Source: Methylovulum sp. (GTDB taxonomy: Bacteria; Pseudomonadota; Gammaproteobacteria; Methylococcales; Methylomonadaceae). From it: a stretch of DNA of 23,515 nucleotides. Positions within the stretch are counted from its first letter, which is position 1. Each line of letters begins with the position of its first letter. A program made the position numbers and the translations under genes. The notes under the pieces are model-generated. The model was not told where the DNA came from and did not search any database. It worked only from the letters and a program-made list of their open reading frames with translations. The stretch covers positions 1-23,515 of the forward strand of contig JAQTNZ010000001.1 of NCBI GenBank assembly GCA_028713595.1. The letters run 5' to 3'. Shown piece after piece: positions 7,822 to 17,172 of the stretch.

Positions 7822-8420
7822 AATTTGTTCACCGGACTGCCACGGAACTGGAAATCCTCATGGCTATAAATGCGGGTGGCAAACTCGGTGAAATCGGTCA
7901 GGTCGGCCTCGAAACGGCAACGGAAATAATAGCTGCCGCCCCACTGTATCACCGCCCCATTTGAAGGTGGCGTACTAAAAGACAACAAGCCTGCGGTGCT
8001 GACCGAATAACTGCCCGTATCGGCCACCACGCCGTCCAGCGTCACCTCATCAATCTGGTTGGGGTTTTCGACCGGCTCGGTAAACCCGCCCCATGTCCGC
8101 AGCAACGGCCAATCGGTACGCGAGCCATCGCCGGTGCCGACAGTCTGGCCGCTGACGCTATGGGCGTTTGGATGGCTATACAAAAACGAGTCGAAGCTGC
8201 CGCGTCGCCGTAGGATAAAACCGTGCAGGGCTTGCAAATCTGCATATTCATTGTCATCCAGCAGTGAGTAATGCAATGAAAACAGCCATATCGGATAAGC
8301 CGAAAAACTGCCCCGCACTTCTTGGCCATTAGCCGGGGTATGGATGACGGTCGCAAATTGGCTATTGCATTTCATGTCAAAAGTCAGGCCGGGCAAATCG
8401 GGCAGCACTTCGTTGCTCAT
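7818..8420 (-). CDS. DUF2460-family distal tail protein
   Basis: A 200-residue protein of the DUF2460 family (GTA gp12-like), a distal tail component that starts tip assembly on the tape measure. Supporting features: LPDLPGLTFDMKCNSQFATV near the N-terminus, WLFSLHYSLLDDNEYADLQA, then LHGFILRRRGSFDSFLYSHP (the FxxRRG.FDSFLY pattern) and the closing RFEADLTDFTEFATRIYSHE. Translationally coupled by ATGA to the tape measure gene upstream and to DUF2163 downstream. Confidence 0.88.
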   Translation of the reverse strand: MSNEVLPDLPGLTFDMKCNSQFATVIHTPANGQEVRGSFSAYPIWLFSLHYSLLDDNEYADLQALHGFILRRRGSFDSFLYSHPNAHSVSGQTVGTGDGSRTDWPLLRTWGGFTEPVENPNQIDEVTLDGVVADTGSYSVSTAGLLSFSTPPSNGAVIQWGGSYYFRCRFEADLTDFTEFATRIYSHEDFQFRGSPVNKL

Positions 8421-11400
8421 TTGTTCGCCCCTGCGCCGAATGCGCCCTTGCGCACCTTTTCTTGGATTTTATTGACCATAATATGGGCATGTTCGTTAAA
8501 AAACTTCTTTGCACCGTTAGTGTCAATGAAAGAGTTGTTATAAACAGGCTGAAAAACGATAGGGCTTTCATGGGTGACGTTATGGGTGGTGTGCGACGCG
8601 TTTGACGCATTCCGCTGCGCGACCGCAAGTCGGCCATTTTTGACGGCATCGACCGCCGTTGCCTGGGATTTTTGCGCGATGTTCATCACCGATGCGGGCA
8701 GTGTCCAGTTGCCGTGCAATTGGCCGCTGTCGATCAGCTGCTTAATGGAGACGGCGACCGGGGCGGACAGGCTAGACTCTGCTTTGCCTATGCCCACATG
8801 GCTTTTGACAATATCGACGACCGACCGGAAATTTTCGGCCACTCCGGCAGGCAACACCGATTCTTTTCGGTGCAGCAGGAACGGGCTTTCATCTTTATCA
8901 ACGCTCCATTCGCCGTCTTTTGCAGACCCTAACGCCATAACCCCCGTAAAAGCCGCTGCACCAGCAATAGGTGCCAATACAAGATTAAACGGAAATGGAA
9001 CGACATCCATAACTGAAGCGAATGCACTCTTTGCCGCCCGCCATGCCGCACCTAACCCAGATTTGGCATTAGACTCCGTTTCAACAGCTGTACGGGTTTC
9101 GGCTCCGGCAATGGTTGCACCGGTTTGTAGGGTCTGTCCTGCTACAACAGCCCCTGCTTGTGCCAATTCACTACCTGCCTTGGTGGTGACTTTTGCGGCC
9201 TCTTTTTCGCCAAAGCCCAATTTTTCCCAAGCCCAATGGGCGGCCAGCCGCGCCTTGTCGCCCGCCCATAAAGCCGCCGCCCAAATCACATCGCCATTTT
9301 TGATGGCTTTCTCTTGTGCGCTATTGGCCTGGATATTTGCCAGCTTCCACGCCCACTGCGCCGCCGCCATTGCCCGCTCTTGCAAAAAGGTCGAAGCATA
9401 ACTCACCAGCACCGAGTTGGCGGCATTGCGCACGGCATTGCTGATAGTTTGTTGTCCGGTCAGCACCCCGTTGGTCATCTGCGACATTGCATTCTTAAAG
9501 GGCGCGACCAGACCTTCAAAAATTGCCCGTTTATTGTTTTCGGCATCGTTATCGAGCTGCTGCACCTTTTGCTGATAAGCCCGTTCCAACGCCTCTTTTT
9601 CATGCAGGTTTTGGGCAAGGGCGAGCGCATCCTTATCTAGCAGTTTGCGCTTGTCGGCCAGCAATTGCAGTTCGATAGCCAGACGTTCCCTTGCAAAGCC
9701 GCGCAGTTTGTCAAGATGCTCGGACTCGGTGATGTTGCCTAAATCAAGCTCTTGCTGTGCAGCGGCTTCGCGTATGTCCAGTTCGTCCAGCGCCGCTTGG
9801 CTTTGGGCGGTCAGGTTCTCTTCGGCAAGGGCCTTGTCCTGTTCCTCCACCCGCTTATCATTTTCATATTTGGCGGTGTCCAGCTCAATGCCTTTCGCCA
9901 CCGCGTCCTGGTCGATGCTGGCCAGCGTGGCTTGGGTGTCGGCCTCCAAGGCGATTCGTTCATTTTTTAACGTTTTGATTTTAGCGTTGGCGGCTTGCTG
10001 TTCCTCAGTGTCGCCGCCTGCGCCCGTGGCCGTTCCCAATGTGGCGTTGTTCATCCGCCCTAATACAGCAGGGACGTAGGCTTGCGTTTCCGGTATGGCC
10101 GGAATTTTACCCGTGGCTTTTAAAGCCGTGGCGGTGCGTCCTTCGCCAGAATTATAGGCCGCCAGCGCATGTTCGACGTTGCCGTTGAATTTATCGAGCA
10201 AGAAGCGCATGTACTTGCCAGCGGCATCAATCGACTGCGCCGGATCGTTGACATCGGTCACGCCGAACCGTTTGGCTGTGGCCGGCATCAGTTGCATCAG
10301 GCCACCCGCACCTTTAGGCGACACCGCGTTAATGTCCCCCGCGCTTTCTTGCGCCGCTTGGGCGGGCAACAGGCCTGCCGGAAGGTCGTATTTTTGCGTG
10401 GCTTGGTTAAAAAGTGCGCTGTATTTTCCGACAGGGGTGGCACCCGCCGCTTTTGACAAGGTACTCGCTTCAGCCTGGGCGGCCTTGATTTTCGCATCAA
10501 TAGCTTGGCTTTCAAGGGCGGCGGAATCTAGCACCAGCTTGCGCTTGATCGCCAGTTCCTGAGCCGACTTGTCTTTTTCTAGGCTTAAGGACTTTTCCCG
10601 TTGTTCAGTTTCGCTGAGGTCTTGCTCTTTTAAGGCCAGCTCCTTGGCTTTAAAGGTGTTTTCAAGTTGTTTTAATTCCAGGTCGGAAGCGTTTTTTAGG
10701 GCGTCTTGCTGGGTTTTGATGGTGCTTAACTGCACCTCCAGATTAGCGGCGGCCAATTTTTTGGCGGCGGCGGTAGTTGCCGTGGGCATATCGGGCAAAT
10801 CTTGCCCGCCGCTTAGGCGTTTTTCTTCGGGTAGTGCCGTTGTCGGCTGGGTATTTTTAATGCGGTTGCGCATGATTTCCGCATTCAGTTGGTCTTGCCA
10901 TGTCCCGACTTGGGATGTGACGGCATTACCTGCGGCATCCAAGCCACTGCGGAAATCATCGCCCAAACGGCTGACAAACGGCCCGATAGCGTCACCTTTG
11001 TAACTGCCCATATAGCCGGACACAAACGCGTCCGTGCGTGGTGACTCACCGCGCCGCTGTGCAATCGTTTGGTTTTCTTGGTTGTTGGCCGCCCATTGTT
11101 CGGCAAAATTTTTGCCTGTGAAATCAAAATGGGTGAACGCCGCCTTGATGTCCTTGGCGGCGGCTTCGGCCAAGGACACCGCGTGTTTGAAACTGGTTTT
11201 TATCTCCTCGACAAAAATCGCCAATGACACGCCAATGCTTTTGCCCAAGCCGTTGAAAACACCGATGATAGTGTTGGCGAGATTTTTAAAGCTTTGGCCT
11301 AAACTGGGAAATTCGCCAACTTTCCCCTCAATCCCTTGCCATAAGCCCTGCCATTTCCCTTCCAGCCATGCCAATGCGCTTCCGACAGCCGTCACGCCAT

Positions 11401-13603
11401 CATTGAAAACACTTTTTATCAACCCCCATGACGCGTCAATAATTTCAGACAGCGTGACGGTTGAATCGCCGAATTGAAATTGCTGGTCTTTGGCTTCGTT
11501 ATATTTGACGACCAAAAATGCCAATGTTGAAATGGCCAAGCCGATAGGCCCGCCCACCAGCCGCATAAAAGCCGTACCCAATCCGCCCGCCGCTACGCCC
11601 AACGCCCCAAACGCCCCCCGTGCCAAGGCCATCCGCGCCGCGACAACGCCCAATGTGGACAAAAATAAGGTGGCCGGATTGGACACCAACGCAACCAACG
11701 CCGAAGTCAGCGCCCCGATAACCCCCAGCAGGTTGCTCATGCCGACCTGGATGATGACAACACCCGCCAGCATCTTGATGACAAATTGCCCGATCACCGT
11801 ATTCCATAATCCGGCAACCAACGGTGTCAGCGCCGTAGCAATGGCCTTTATGCCCGATACAATCCCTGTCCTGAACGCCGCCGCCACAGCCGCCCCCGCG
11901 CCCGCCGCAATCCCAGGCAACGCCCGGAACGCCAAGCTCATCACCGTACCCAGTGTGCCAAAAATCAGCGCAATACGGGAAAAAGCCAATAAATTTTGGT
12001 GTTCGTCATTAACTTTACGCAGCCATATCGCCAAATCGCGTAGAGATTCCAACACCACATATATAGTCGGAAGAAACATGGCTGACATGCTAACTGCCAC
12101 ACCATCCCATGCTTCTTTCATCATAACCAGCATGGCCTTAACGGTTTTTATGCGTTCTTTATAAGCGGCATCCATACTGCCACCAATATCGGCGGATTTT
12201 GACAATTCCGTCAATCGGTTATATTCGCCAATTTTACTGATCAGATCGCCGATAACTTCTTTCGATTCGCCCGCGTTGCCCACAAGCCTTGATAAGATGT
12301 CGGTTTGGCTTTTAGGGCTTAATTTGCTCAACGACACCAAGAAATCATCCAGCGCTTTCTTTGGGTTTTTCTCAATATTGTCCGCTAAGGTTTTGGCATC
12401 CAAGCCAAGCAATTGCAGCCCTTCTTTGAAGTCTTTGCTTTGGTTTTGTGCGTTTTGCAATGAACCCAGCAACATATTAAATGCCGTACTAACGACATCT
12501 GGAGCTTTGCCCAGTGACAACATGGCGGCGGCCAGTGCAATGCTTTCCCCCCGTAACAATCCGAAACGCTGTGCGGTGCCACCGCTTTCATTCATAACAG
12601 CCAATAACTCACTTTCGTTTGTGTTGGCTTTGTCGGCGATGTAGTTGATTTGATCGCCCAGAAATTCCAATTCCCTTAAGTTCAGGCCATAAATATTTTT
12701 TAAATTCCCAAATGCCTCGGCAGCTTGTTCAGGCAACAGCTCAAACGCCACCGCACCTTTTGCTGTCAGTTTGACAAAATCGGATATTTCATTGACCGGA
12801 AAACCGAGCTGTCCGGCGGTGGCTTGCATTTTGGCTAATTCATCAGTGGTTAAGCCAGTTGTTGCCGCCATATCCAACAATTCGCCACGCAGTTCTTTAA
12901 TGGCCTCTACCGTTCCGGTGACGGTTTTTTTCACATCGGCAAAAGCCGATTCAAACTTCACGCCCCGCCACTCGACCACAGTTTCCGCCAATGCCGCCGC
13001 CGTAAAGCGTTTCAAATCCCGCTGAATATCATCCTTAGCGCTCTTAAAGGCATCCTGGAAGCGTTTGATGCCATTTTTTGCCGCATCAATGGCTTCCGGC
13101 AGATGGTCAAAGAGGTTTTTTTCTTTGCCTTTACCGATACCCAAGACTATTTCAGCTTTTGACAAGCCATCAATAAAAGCCGTGAGCTTTTGCAGCGGAA
13201 AGTTTATTTTATTAAGATAATCGGCAAATGAGCCTAGAAACCCTAACGACAGCCGTACTTCTTTATGGAAGTTATTGAGCAGGAACTGGGCGGCTTGCAG
13301 TTTTTTGTTGTGAGTGTCAATGCTGATGCTTAAGCCCAAATAATTCTGCATCACCCTCAGCAACTGCATCCCAAGCGTAACGATATTGCCTATAAGCCCC
13401 AGCACCGCCATTGATGCCTGCCCCAAAGCATTGGCGGCAATACTGGCAAACAAAATAAATTGCGTGGAAACTGCCCCGACTTTGCCTGTCAGTTGGACGG
13501 CTTGGTCAGCCAGCCCTTTAATATAGCCTTGGGTTTGCGCCAATCCGGCACGGGCATTGTCAACGACAGCGTTGATGACCAGTTTCAAACTTAAGTCTTT
13601 CAT
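8417..13603 (-). CDS. Tail tape measure protein with lytic transglycosylase domain
   Basis: 1728 residues, the longest gene in the window. Residues ~217-530 match the TP901-type tape measure core (FESAFADVKKTVTGTVEA, LRGELLDMAATTGLTTDELA). Residues ~560-720 are strongly hydrophobic with Ala/Gly-rich segments that may insert into the host membrane. Charged coiled-coil stretches lie near 970-1050 and 1200-1330. Between them, at about 1055-1185, is a soluble lytic transglycosylase (SLT) domain: the catalytic Glu is E1086 in AAQESAG, followed by GAGGLMQLMPATAKRFGV and HALAAYNSGEGR, the GLMQ and AYN motifs of the family. Using the usual ~0.15 nm per residue, the tail would be roughly 260 nm (inference). 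No Shine-Dalgarno is clear; the start lies 7 bp after the chaperone-like gene. Confidence 0.95.
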   Translation of the reverse strand: MKDLSLKLVINAVVDNARAGLAQTQGYIKGLADQAVQLTGKVGAVSTQFILFASIAANALGQASMAVLGLIGNIVTLGMQLLRVMQNYLGLSISIDTHNKKLQAAQFLLNNFHKEVRLSLGFLGSFADYLNKINFPLQKLTAFIDGLSKAEIVLGIGKGKEKNLFDHLPEAIDAAKNGIKRFQDAFKSAKDDIQRDLKRFTAAALAETVVEWRGVKFESAFADVKKTVTGTVEAIKELRGELLDMAATTGLTTDELAKMQATAGQLGFPVNEISDFVKLTAKGAVAFELLPEQAAEAFGNLKNIYGLNLRELEFLGDQINYIADKANTNESELLAVMNESGGTAQRFGLLRGESIALAAAMLSLGKAPDVVSTAFNMLLGSLQNAQNQSKDFKEGLQLLGLDAKTLADNIEKNPKKALDDFLVSLSKLSPKSQTDILSRLVGNAGESKEVIGDLISKIGEYNRLTELSKSADIGGSMDAAYKERIKTVKAMLVMMKEAWDGVAVSMSAMFLPTIYVVLESLRDLAIWLRKVNDEHQNLLAFSRIALIFGTLGTVMSLAFRALPGIAAGAGAAVAAAFRTGIVSGIKAIATALTPLVAGLWNTVIGQFVIKMLAGVVIIQVGMSNLLGVIGALTSALVALVSNPATLFLSTLGVVAARMALARGAFGALGVAAGGLGTAFMRLVGGPIGLAISTLAFLVVKYNEAKDQQFQFGDSTVTLSEIIDASWGLIKSVFNDGVTAVGSALAWLEGKWQGLWQGIEGKVGEFPSLGQSFKNLANTIIGVFNGLGKSIGVSLAIFVEEIKTSFKHAVSLAEAAAKDIKAAFTHFDFTGKNFAEQWAANNQENQTIAQRRGESPRTDAFVSGYMGSYKGDAIGPFVSRLGDDFRSGLDAAGNAVTSQVGTWQDQLNAEIMRNRIKNTQPTTALPEEKRLSGGQDLPDMPTATTAAAKKLAAANLEVQLSTIKTQQDALKNASDLELKQLENTFKAKELALKEQDLSETEQREKSLSLEKDKSAQELAIKRKLVLDSAALESQAIDAKIKAAQAEASTLSKAAGATPVGKYSALFNQATQKYDLPAGLLPAQAAQESAGDINAVSPKGAGGLMQLMPATAKRFGVTDVNDPAQSIDAAGKYMRFLLDKFNGNVEHALAAYNSGEGRTATALKATGKIPAIPETQAYVPAVLGRMNNATLGTATGAGGDTEEQQAANAKIKTLKNERIALEADTQATLASIDQDAVAKGIELDTAKYENDKRVEEQDKALAEENLTAQSQAALDELDIREAAAQQELDLGNITESEHLDKLRGFARERLAIELQLLADKRKLLDKDALALAQNLHEKEALERAYQQKVQQLDNDAENNKRAIFEGLVAPFKNAMSQMTNGVLTGQQTISNAVRNAANSVLVSYASTFLQERAMAAAQWAWKLANIQANSAQEKAIKNGDVIWAAALWAGDKARLAAHWAWEKLGFGEKEAAKVTTKAGSELAQAGAVVAGQTLQTGATIAGAETRTAVETESNAKSGLGAAWRAAKSAFASVMDVVPFPFNLVLAPIAGAAAFTGVMALGSAKDGEWSVDKDESPFLLHRKESVLPAGVAENFRSVVDIVKSHVGIGKAESSLSAPVAVSIKQLIDSGQLHGNWTLPASVMNIAQKSQATAVDAVKNGRLAVAQRNASNASHTTHNVTHESPIVFQPVYNNSFIDTNGAKKFFNEHAHIMVNKIQEKVRKGAFGAGANK

Positions 13604-13610
13604 AGATTAT

Positions 13611-14114
13611 CTATTTACCAGTAAACCGCGCAAAAAACCGTTTGCGCTTTTCGGCCAACGTCAAAGGCGGTTCGTAATCAAGATACGCCGCCACCAGCAA
13701 ATGGGTTGGCGGGTGGTTGCGTAAGTAAGCCGCCAGCTCTTTCAGTGCCGACAGGGTGAGATGGTGGTCGATATAACCGTATTCCCAGCCGAACGTGGCG
13801 GCTAAATGGGCATAGACATCGCCCCAACCGGACGGATTGGAGGCTGTTCCGGTCGCCGTTTCCAGCCCCAATTGACTGGGCAGCGCCACCAAAAACGCGG
13901 CCTTATCGCGGCTGGGGGTTGTCCAAAACAGCCAACGCCCGCGCCACCGGCCAAACACCACAACAAACAACTCCCGTATCAGGCGGGCTTGTTGTTTGGC
14001 CGGAGCCGCCGCCAGTTCGCCATAGATACGGATGATTTTGCGGAGCAAAAAAAAGGGCGGCTCATCGATCCGCCGCCCTTTTCCCGCCACCCTAAGGACG
14101 ACTTGCCCGGCCAT
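13611..14114 (-). CDS. Probable tail assembly chaperone
   Basis: A 167-residue protein between tail tube and tape measure genes, the slot of tail chaperones (lambda G/GT). The C-terminal half has WGDVYAHLAATFGWEYGYID followed by HHLTLSALKELAAYLRNHPP, a pattern familiar from T-like parts of chaperones and from small proteins preceding tape measures. The N-terminal half is basic (GKGRRIDEPPFFLLRKIIRI). Unlike lambda G/GT, a single frame spans the whole product. A run of eight T residues (14046-14053) sits in the PPFFLL codons and could be slippery, but a shift there leads only to a short frame ending at 13979. The function is inferred from position and weak pattern. Confidence 0.6.
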   Translation of the reverse strand: MAGQVVLRVAGKGRRIDEPPFFLLRKIIRIYGELAAAPAKQQARLIRELFVVVFGRWRGRWLFWTTPSRDKAAFLVALPSQLGLETATGTASNPSGWGDVYAHLAATFGWEYGYIDHHLTLSALKELAAYLRNHPPTHLLVAAYLDYEPPLTLAEKRKRFFARFTGK

Positions 14115-14120
14115 ACCCGA

Positions 14121-15668
14121 TTACGATGACATATTAATGGCGTGGCTTTTGCCGCTGATCCGGTCAACCGCGCACTTGAACGTAAACTTCAGCCCCTCGC
14201 CGGCATCGTCCGATTTGGTCTTCACCCCCATGCCTTCGCACATCGCCTGTTCAAACGTCAGCAACACTTGTTGGTCCGGCTCATTTGAGTTCAGGGCGAT
14301 GCGGACAATGGGCGCGGGGCCGACCGGCGCTTGCATGACTTCGATGCGGCTGCCGCCACCGGTTTCAAACTCGCAATCAATAAATAACGTGTCGCCCGAA
14401 TTGGTGTTGTCGAAATAATGCGCACCGGTATTTTCGTCCAGCACATATTGGTTTTGGGCAATGGACAGCGGCGAAGTCATGGCGACACGGGTCAGCGGTT
14501 TGCCCAAAGCATTGCGCACCCCCCAGGATTTATAAAAGGTAGCGCCATCGACTGTATTGCCGCGTGGATCACGCAACACTGGGTAAACGCTGTAATAGTC
14601 CACCGCATAACTGAGGCGGACAGTATCGCCGACGTCGGCGGCGGCAAACTCGTAATAGCCCTTACCGTCTGTTTTATACTGGCCGCTGGTGGGGGTTGAC
14701 GTGGCCACGGCCACATCGCCACCGACCGTGACACCCGTCATGGCGGTTCCCGCATTGCCCAGCAACACCACGCCCGCATCAGACACATAAGCCGCCGCCG
14801 AAGGGGGATCGACAAAAAATTGGTAGGCCGGGGCAGGCAAGGCATCGGAGCTGATGGTTGATGTGCAGGTTTGGCCGTCCGTATAATGGGTGACCACCAT
14901 AAATTTCCCGGCAGCAATATTGGCCGCATCATCCAGTATCAGCACGCCATTGGGCGAACCTTGATAATGCGTCGCTGCCGGGGCATCAGATTTAGGGTTC
15001 CATGGGTCTTGGGTGAGCACTGCCCAATCATTTTTCACTTTCCACGGCACGGTCGCAAACAGCCGCACGTCATGGGTCAATTTCGCCAGGACTTTGCCGG
15101 ACTGGACAATTGTTACGCCTTTAGTGACAAAAGTGATTGCAAACGACTTACCCATATCCGCTTTGGCAAACGTGTATAGGCCACCATTGACGGCGTATTG
15201 ACCGGCGGCGGACGGCGCACCCGTGACCAGCGTCGCGGCAACTCCGTTAATTTTCACGCTAGTGTTGCTGTCCCAACGCCCCAGATGCACGGCGGTGCAA
15301 TTGCGGATTTTAATGTCCGTAAAATACGCAGTCGGCACGACATAACCGACCGTATCATTGGCCATGATGTGCTGTTTCAGCAATTCTTCAACGCCGTAAC
15401 AGATTTGGTTCAGCAAACGGCCAAACGATGCCGCCATCGTCAGCGCAACCGTGATTTCTTCTTTGCCGCCCACCAAGCCGATAGCGCGTTTGCCGCTGCC
15501 CATATACGCCTTAGTTTCATGCTTGTCGTCATATTGATAATCAAGCAATTCAGGCACCTTCAAAAATTGCGGTACGGATAACGGGCCCTTATTATCGGCC
15601 AGCACTTCAAAAAAGGCCGCACCGCCGCCGCGCGGTGTGGTTTGGGGCAATGTGTCAATTTCGTTCAT
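14121..15668 (-). CDS. Major tail tube protein with duplicated inserted domain
   Basis: A 515-residue protein preceding the chaperone and tape measure genes, hence the likely tail tube subunit. Typical siphophage tube proteins are ~150-300 residues, so this is long. The extra length includes two related segments: GQYAVNGGLYTFAKADMGKS (about 156-175) and GQYKTDGKGYYEFAAADVGD (about 329-348). Both are preceded by an NGVAATLV/GGDVAVAT strand and followed by a strand ending in a Tyr or Lys-rich turn. The GQYxxxxGxYxFAAAD pattern recurs as an Ig-like decoration module in phage virion proteins. The C-terminal core (GGGSRIEVMQAPVG to FTFKCAVDRISGKSHAINMS) is the likely tube part. AAGG (spaced 8) precedes the ATG. 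A sheath role is unlikely given the siphovirus tip genes. Confidence 0.7.
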   Translation of the reverse strand: MNEIDTLPQTTPRGGGAAFFEVLADNKGPLSVPQFLKVPELLDYQYDDKHETKAYMGSGKRAIGLVGGKEEITVALTMAASFGRLLNQICYGVEELLKQHIMANDTVGYVVPTAYFTDIKIRNCTAVHLGRWDSNTSVKINGVAATLVTGAPSAAGQYAVNGGLYTFAKADMGKSFAITFVTKGVTIVQSGKVLAKLTHDVRLFATVPWKVKNDWAVLTQDPWNPKSDAPAATHYQGSPNGVLILDDAANIAAGKFMVVTHYTDGQTCTSTISSDALPAPAYQFFVDPPSAAAYVSDAGVVLLGNAGTAMTGVTVGGDVAVATSTPTSGQYKTDGKGYYEFAAADVGDTVRLSYAVDYYSVYPVLRDPRGNTVDGATFYKSWGVRNALGKPLTRVAMTSPLSIAQNQYVLDENTGAHYFDNTNSGDTLFIDCEFETGGGSRIEVMQAPVGPAPIVRIALNSNEPDQQVLLTFEQAMCEGMGVKTKSDDAGEGLKFTFKCAVDRISGKSHAINMSS

Positions 15669-15700
15669 AATAAATACCTTAAAATCAATGGTCAGTTATT

Positions 15701-16018
15701 TTATTTTCGGTTGGTTTTGGGCTTATCGGTGCTGCCATCAGCACTATTGTCAAGTACCGCCACCGCCGGCTTCTCCACGGCCACGGACTGCACAATGTCT
15801 AAAGCGGGTGTATCAGCAGGGGCGGCTGACGGATCGGCGGCGGCAACTGCCGGAGCAGGCGCCTCAACAGCATCGACAGCCTTTACGGCCACAAACCCCA
15901 TCGACCATACGGTAGGGGACAGCAAATTATCAGGTACATCAATGCTGCCGCTATCATCCGCCGGGTAGGTTATCCCTCCCAGCACCAAGCTTTGTGTGCC
16001 TGCCTTACGAATTTTCAT
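15701..16018 (-). CDS. Small phage protein of unknown function, Ala/Pro-rich tail
   Basis: A 105-residue protein with a good ribosome binding site (GAGG, 5 bp before ATG). The first ~45 residues (MKIRKAGTQSLVLGGITYPA, DDSGSIDVPDNLLS) are compact and beta-like. The remainder is low-complexity Ala/Val/Pro/Asp with a basic end, KPKTNRK. It occupies the place of Mu gp38 (DUF2635) between the gp37-like gene and the tail protein, and the N-terminal layout (short strand, P-A-D/G, VPD) is reminiscent of it, but I would not assign the family. Part of the tail operon. Confidence 0.6.
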   Translation of the reverse strand: MKIRKAGTQSLVLGGITYPADDSGSIDVPDNLLSPTVWSMGFVAVKAVDAVEAPAPAVAAADPSAAPADTPALDIVQSVAVEKPAVAVLDNSADGSTDKPKTNRK

Positions 16019-16025
16019 AGATTCC

Positions 16026-16502
16026 TCATCTTGGGTATTGAATAAATCGGCGGGTTATCAGCGTGATTTTCGCGCTATGGCAAAGGATACCGGCAAACAA
16101 CACCGGTACTGACTCGTCCAACGCCGCCCCAGTTTGCTTACCTTCCGCATCACGATACACCGCATCCAGTGGTGCGGGATTGATGCTATAGGGTAAAAAT
16201 GCTGCGCGTATCTGATCGATCAGCGCATCAAAAGCCAGTTCAGAAGCCGCCGCATCATCCACGGCCCTATAGCCGCGTATCAGCCAACGGGCGGTTTCCA
16301 GCGTCTGCTTGGCGGGTAAAGAAGTTTCAGATACGCCGGTCCGCCGTACAAACCAACCCGATAACCGCCCGTCGTGTACATACAACTCTTTTAATTGTGC
16401 CTCCCGTGCCGCATAGCGCTGATACGGATGGACAACGCCGATAGCCGGTATGGCTTGGAGCCGGGCGACAATATCCGCCCGTATAGTCTCTGTCGCCTCC
16501 AT
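16026..16502 (-). CDS. Probable tail terminator/neck protein (Mu gp37-like position)
   Basis: A 158-residue protein from the ATG at 16502, whose first base is shared with the TGA of the adaptor gene (TGATG). In-frame GTG codons at 16505 and 16511 are alternative starts. It has a basic N-terminal helix (ATETIRADIVARLQAIPAIG) followed by LYVHDGRLSGWFVRRTG and SELAFDALIDQIRAAFLPYS. The ADIVxRLQ..P opening, central helix and beta strands fit tail terminator or tail-completion proteins of Mu gp37/lambda U type. The family is inferred from position between adaptor and tail tube, and from size. Confidence 0.6.
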   Translation of the reverse strand: MEATETIRADIVARLQAIPAIGVVHPYQRYAAREAQLKELYVHDGRLSGWFVRRTGVSETSLPAKQTLETARWLIRGYRAVDDAAASELAFDALIDQIRAAFLPYSINPAPLDAVYRDAEGKQTGAALDESVPVLFAGILCHSAKITLITRRFIQYPR

Positions 16503-17170
16503 CACCGCCACCGCTTGGAATGGGTAAAGCGGTCATTGCCCCGGCTATCTTGCAAATCCCAATTCACCACCACGCCGGCAGGTGCGGATTTTTTATCATC
16601 CACACCCAGCTCGTTGGTGTAGCGTTCGCGTAAGGTTTTGGCGCGGTTGGCATAATCGCGTGACTGGCTTAAGCGCTCCACCCGGTCGGCCTGGATGGTC
16701 GAATCGCTGGCGCTGGCATAATACGAAGCCAATTGCTCGCAACAGGCCGCCGCCGCCCAGCTCATAATTGCCTCACGGTGCGGCACGGGTAGGGTATCGG
16801 TACTGTCATCCAGCACATGCGCTTGGGTATAAGTCATACGGACAGCAGAATCGGGCGCATAAGCCAAGCGCAGTTGCTCACCCACCGGTGCTTGGTAAAG
16901 CAAATAATCCCCCGTATCGACCATTTCGGGCGGGAAATTGTCTAACGGATATTCCAAGCTGATAACGATACTAAAACCTACCTGCCAGCCACTGGGCAAA
17001 TCTAAAATGGCCGTGCCGTTGGCCGTTAAATCCTCAACCAAATAACGCGGGCGGTCTGCCGAATAACGGTTGACCGCCATGCTGATGGCTGATACATAAT
17101 CATCATCGCTAATGACCGCCGCATCATCGCGGACGGCAGTCTTAACCAATGCCAGCAAATCGGCCAACAT
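16502..17170 (-). CDS. Head-tail adaptor/connector protein
   Basis: A 222-residue protein directly after the capsid gene. Residues 1-40 contain a helix with ISDDDYVSAISMAVNRYSAD, a middle beta part follows (WQVGFSIVISLEYPLDNFPP), and then AIMSWAAAACCEQLASYYAS and RDYANRAKTLRERYTNEL form the long helices characteristic of phage head-tail adaptors (gp6/gp36 type). It would bind beneath the portal and close the head. The start lies 2 bp after the stop of the capsid gene. Confidence 0.7.
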   Translation of the reverse strand: MLADLLALVKTAVRDDAAVISDDDYVSAISMAVNRYSADRPRYLVEDLTANGTAILDLPSGWQVGFSIVISLEYPLDNFPPEMVDTGDYLLYQAPVGEQLRLAYAPDSAVRMTYTQAHVLDDSTDTLPVPHREAIMSWAAAACCEQLASYYASASDSTIQADRVERLSQSRDYANRAKTLRERYTNELGVDDKKSAPAGVVVNWDLQDSRGNDRFTHSKRWR

Positions 17171-17172
17171 GG

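Noticed and set aside
8574..9401. Plus-strand open frame of 275 codons opposite the tape measure gene
   Set aside because: It lies wholly within the convincing tape measure frame, is Ala/Ser/Pro-rich as antisense of Ala-rich helices typically is, and has no homology pattern or ribosome site.
11490..12164. Plus-strand open frame of 224 codons opposite the tape measure gene
   Set aside because: Antisense of the Ala/Gly/Val-rich hydrophobic region; biased Pro/Ala/Thr composition, no recognisable domain.
14121..15668. Contractile tail sheath protein
   Set aside because: The length could fit, but the tip genes (DUF2460, DUF2163, NlpC/P60, gpJ-like) are siphovirus type and no baseplate or tail tube pair of a myovirus follows.
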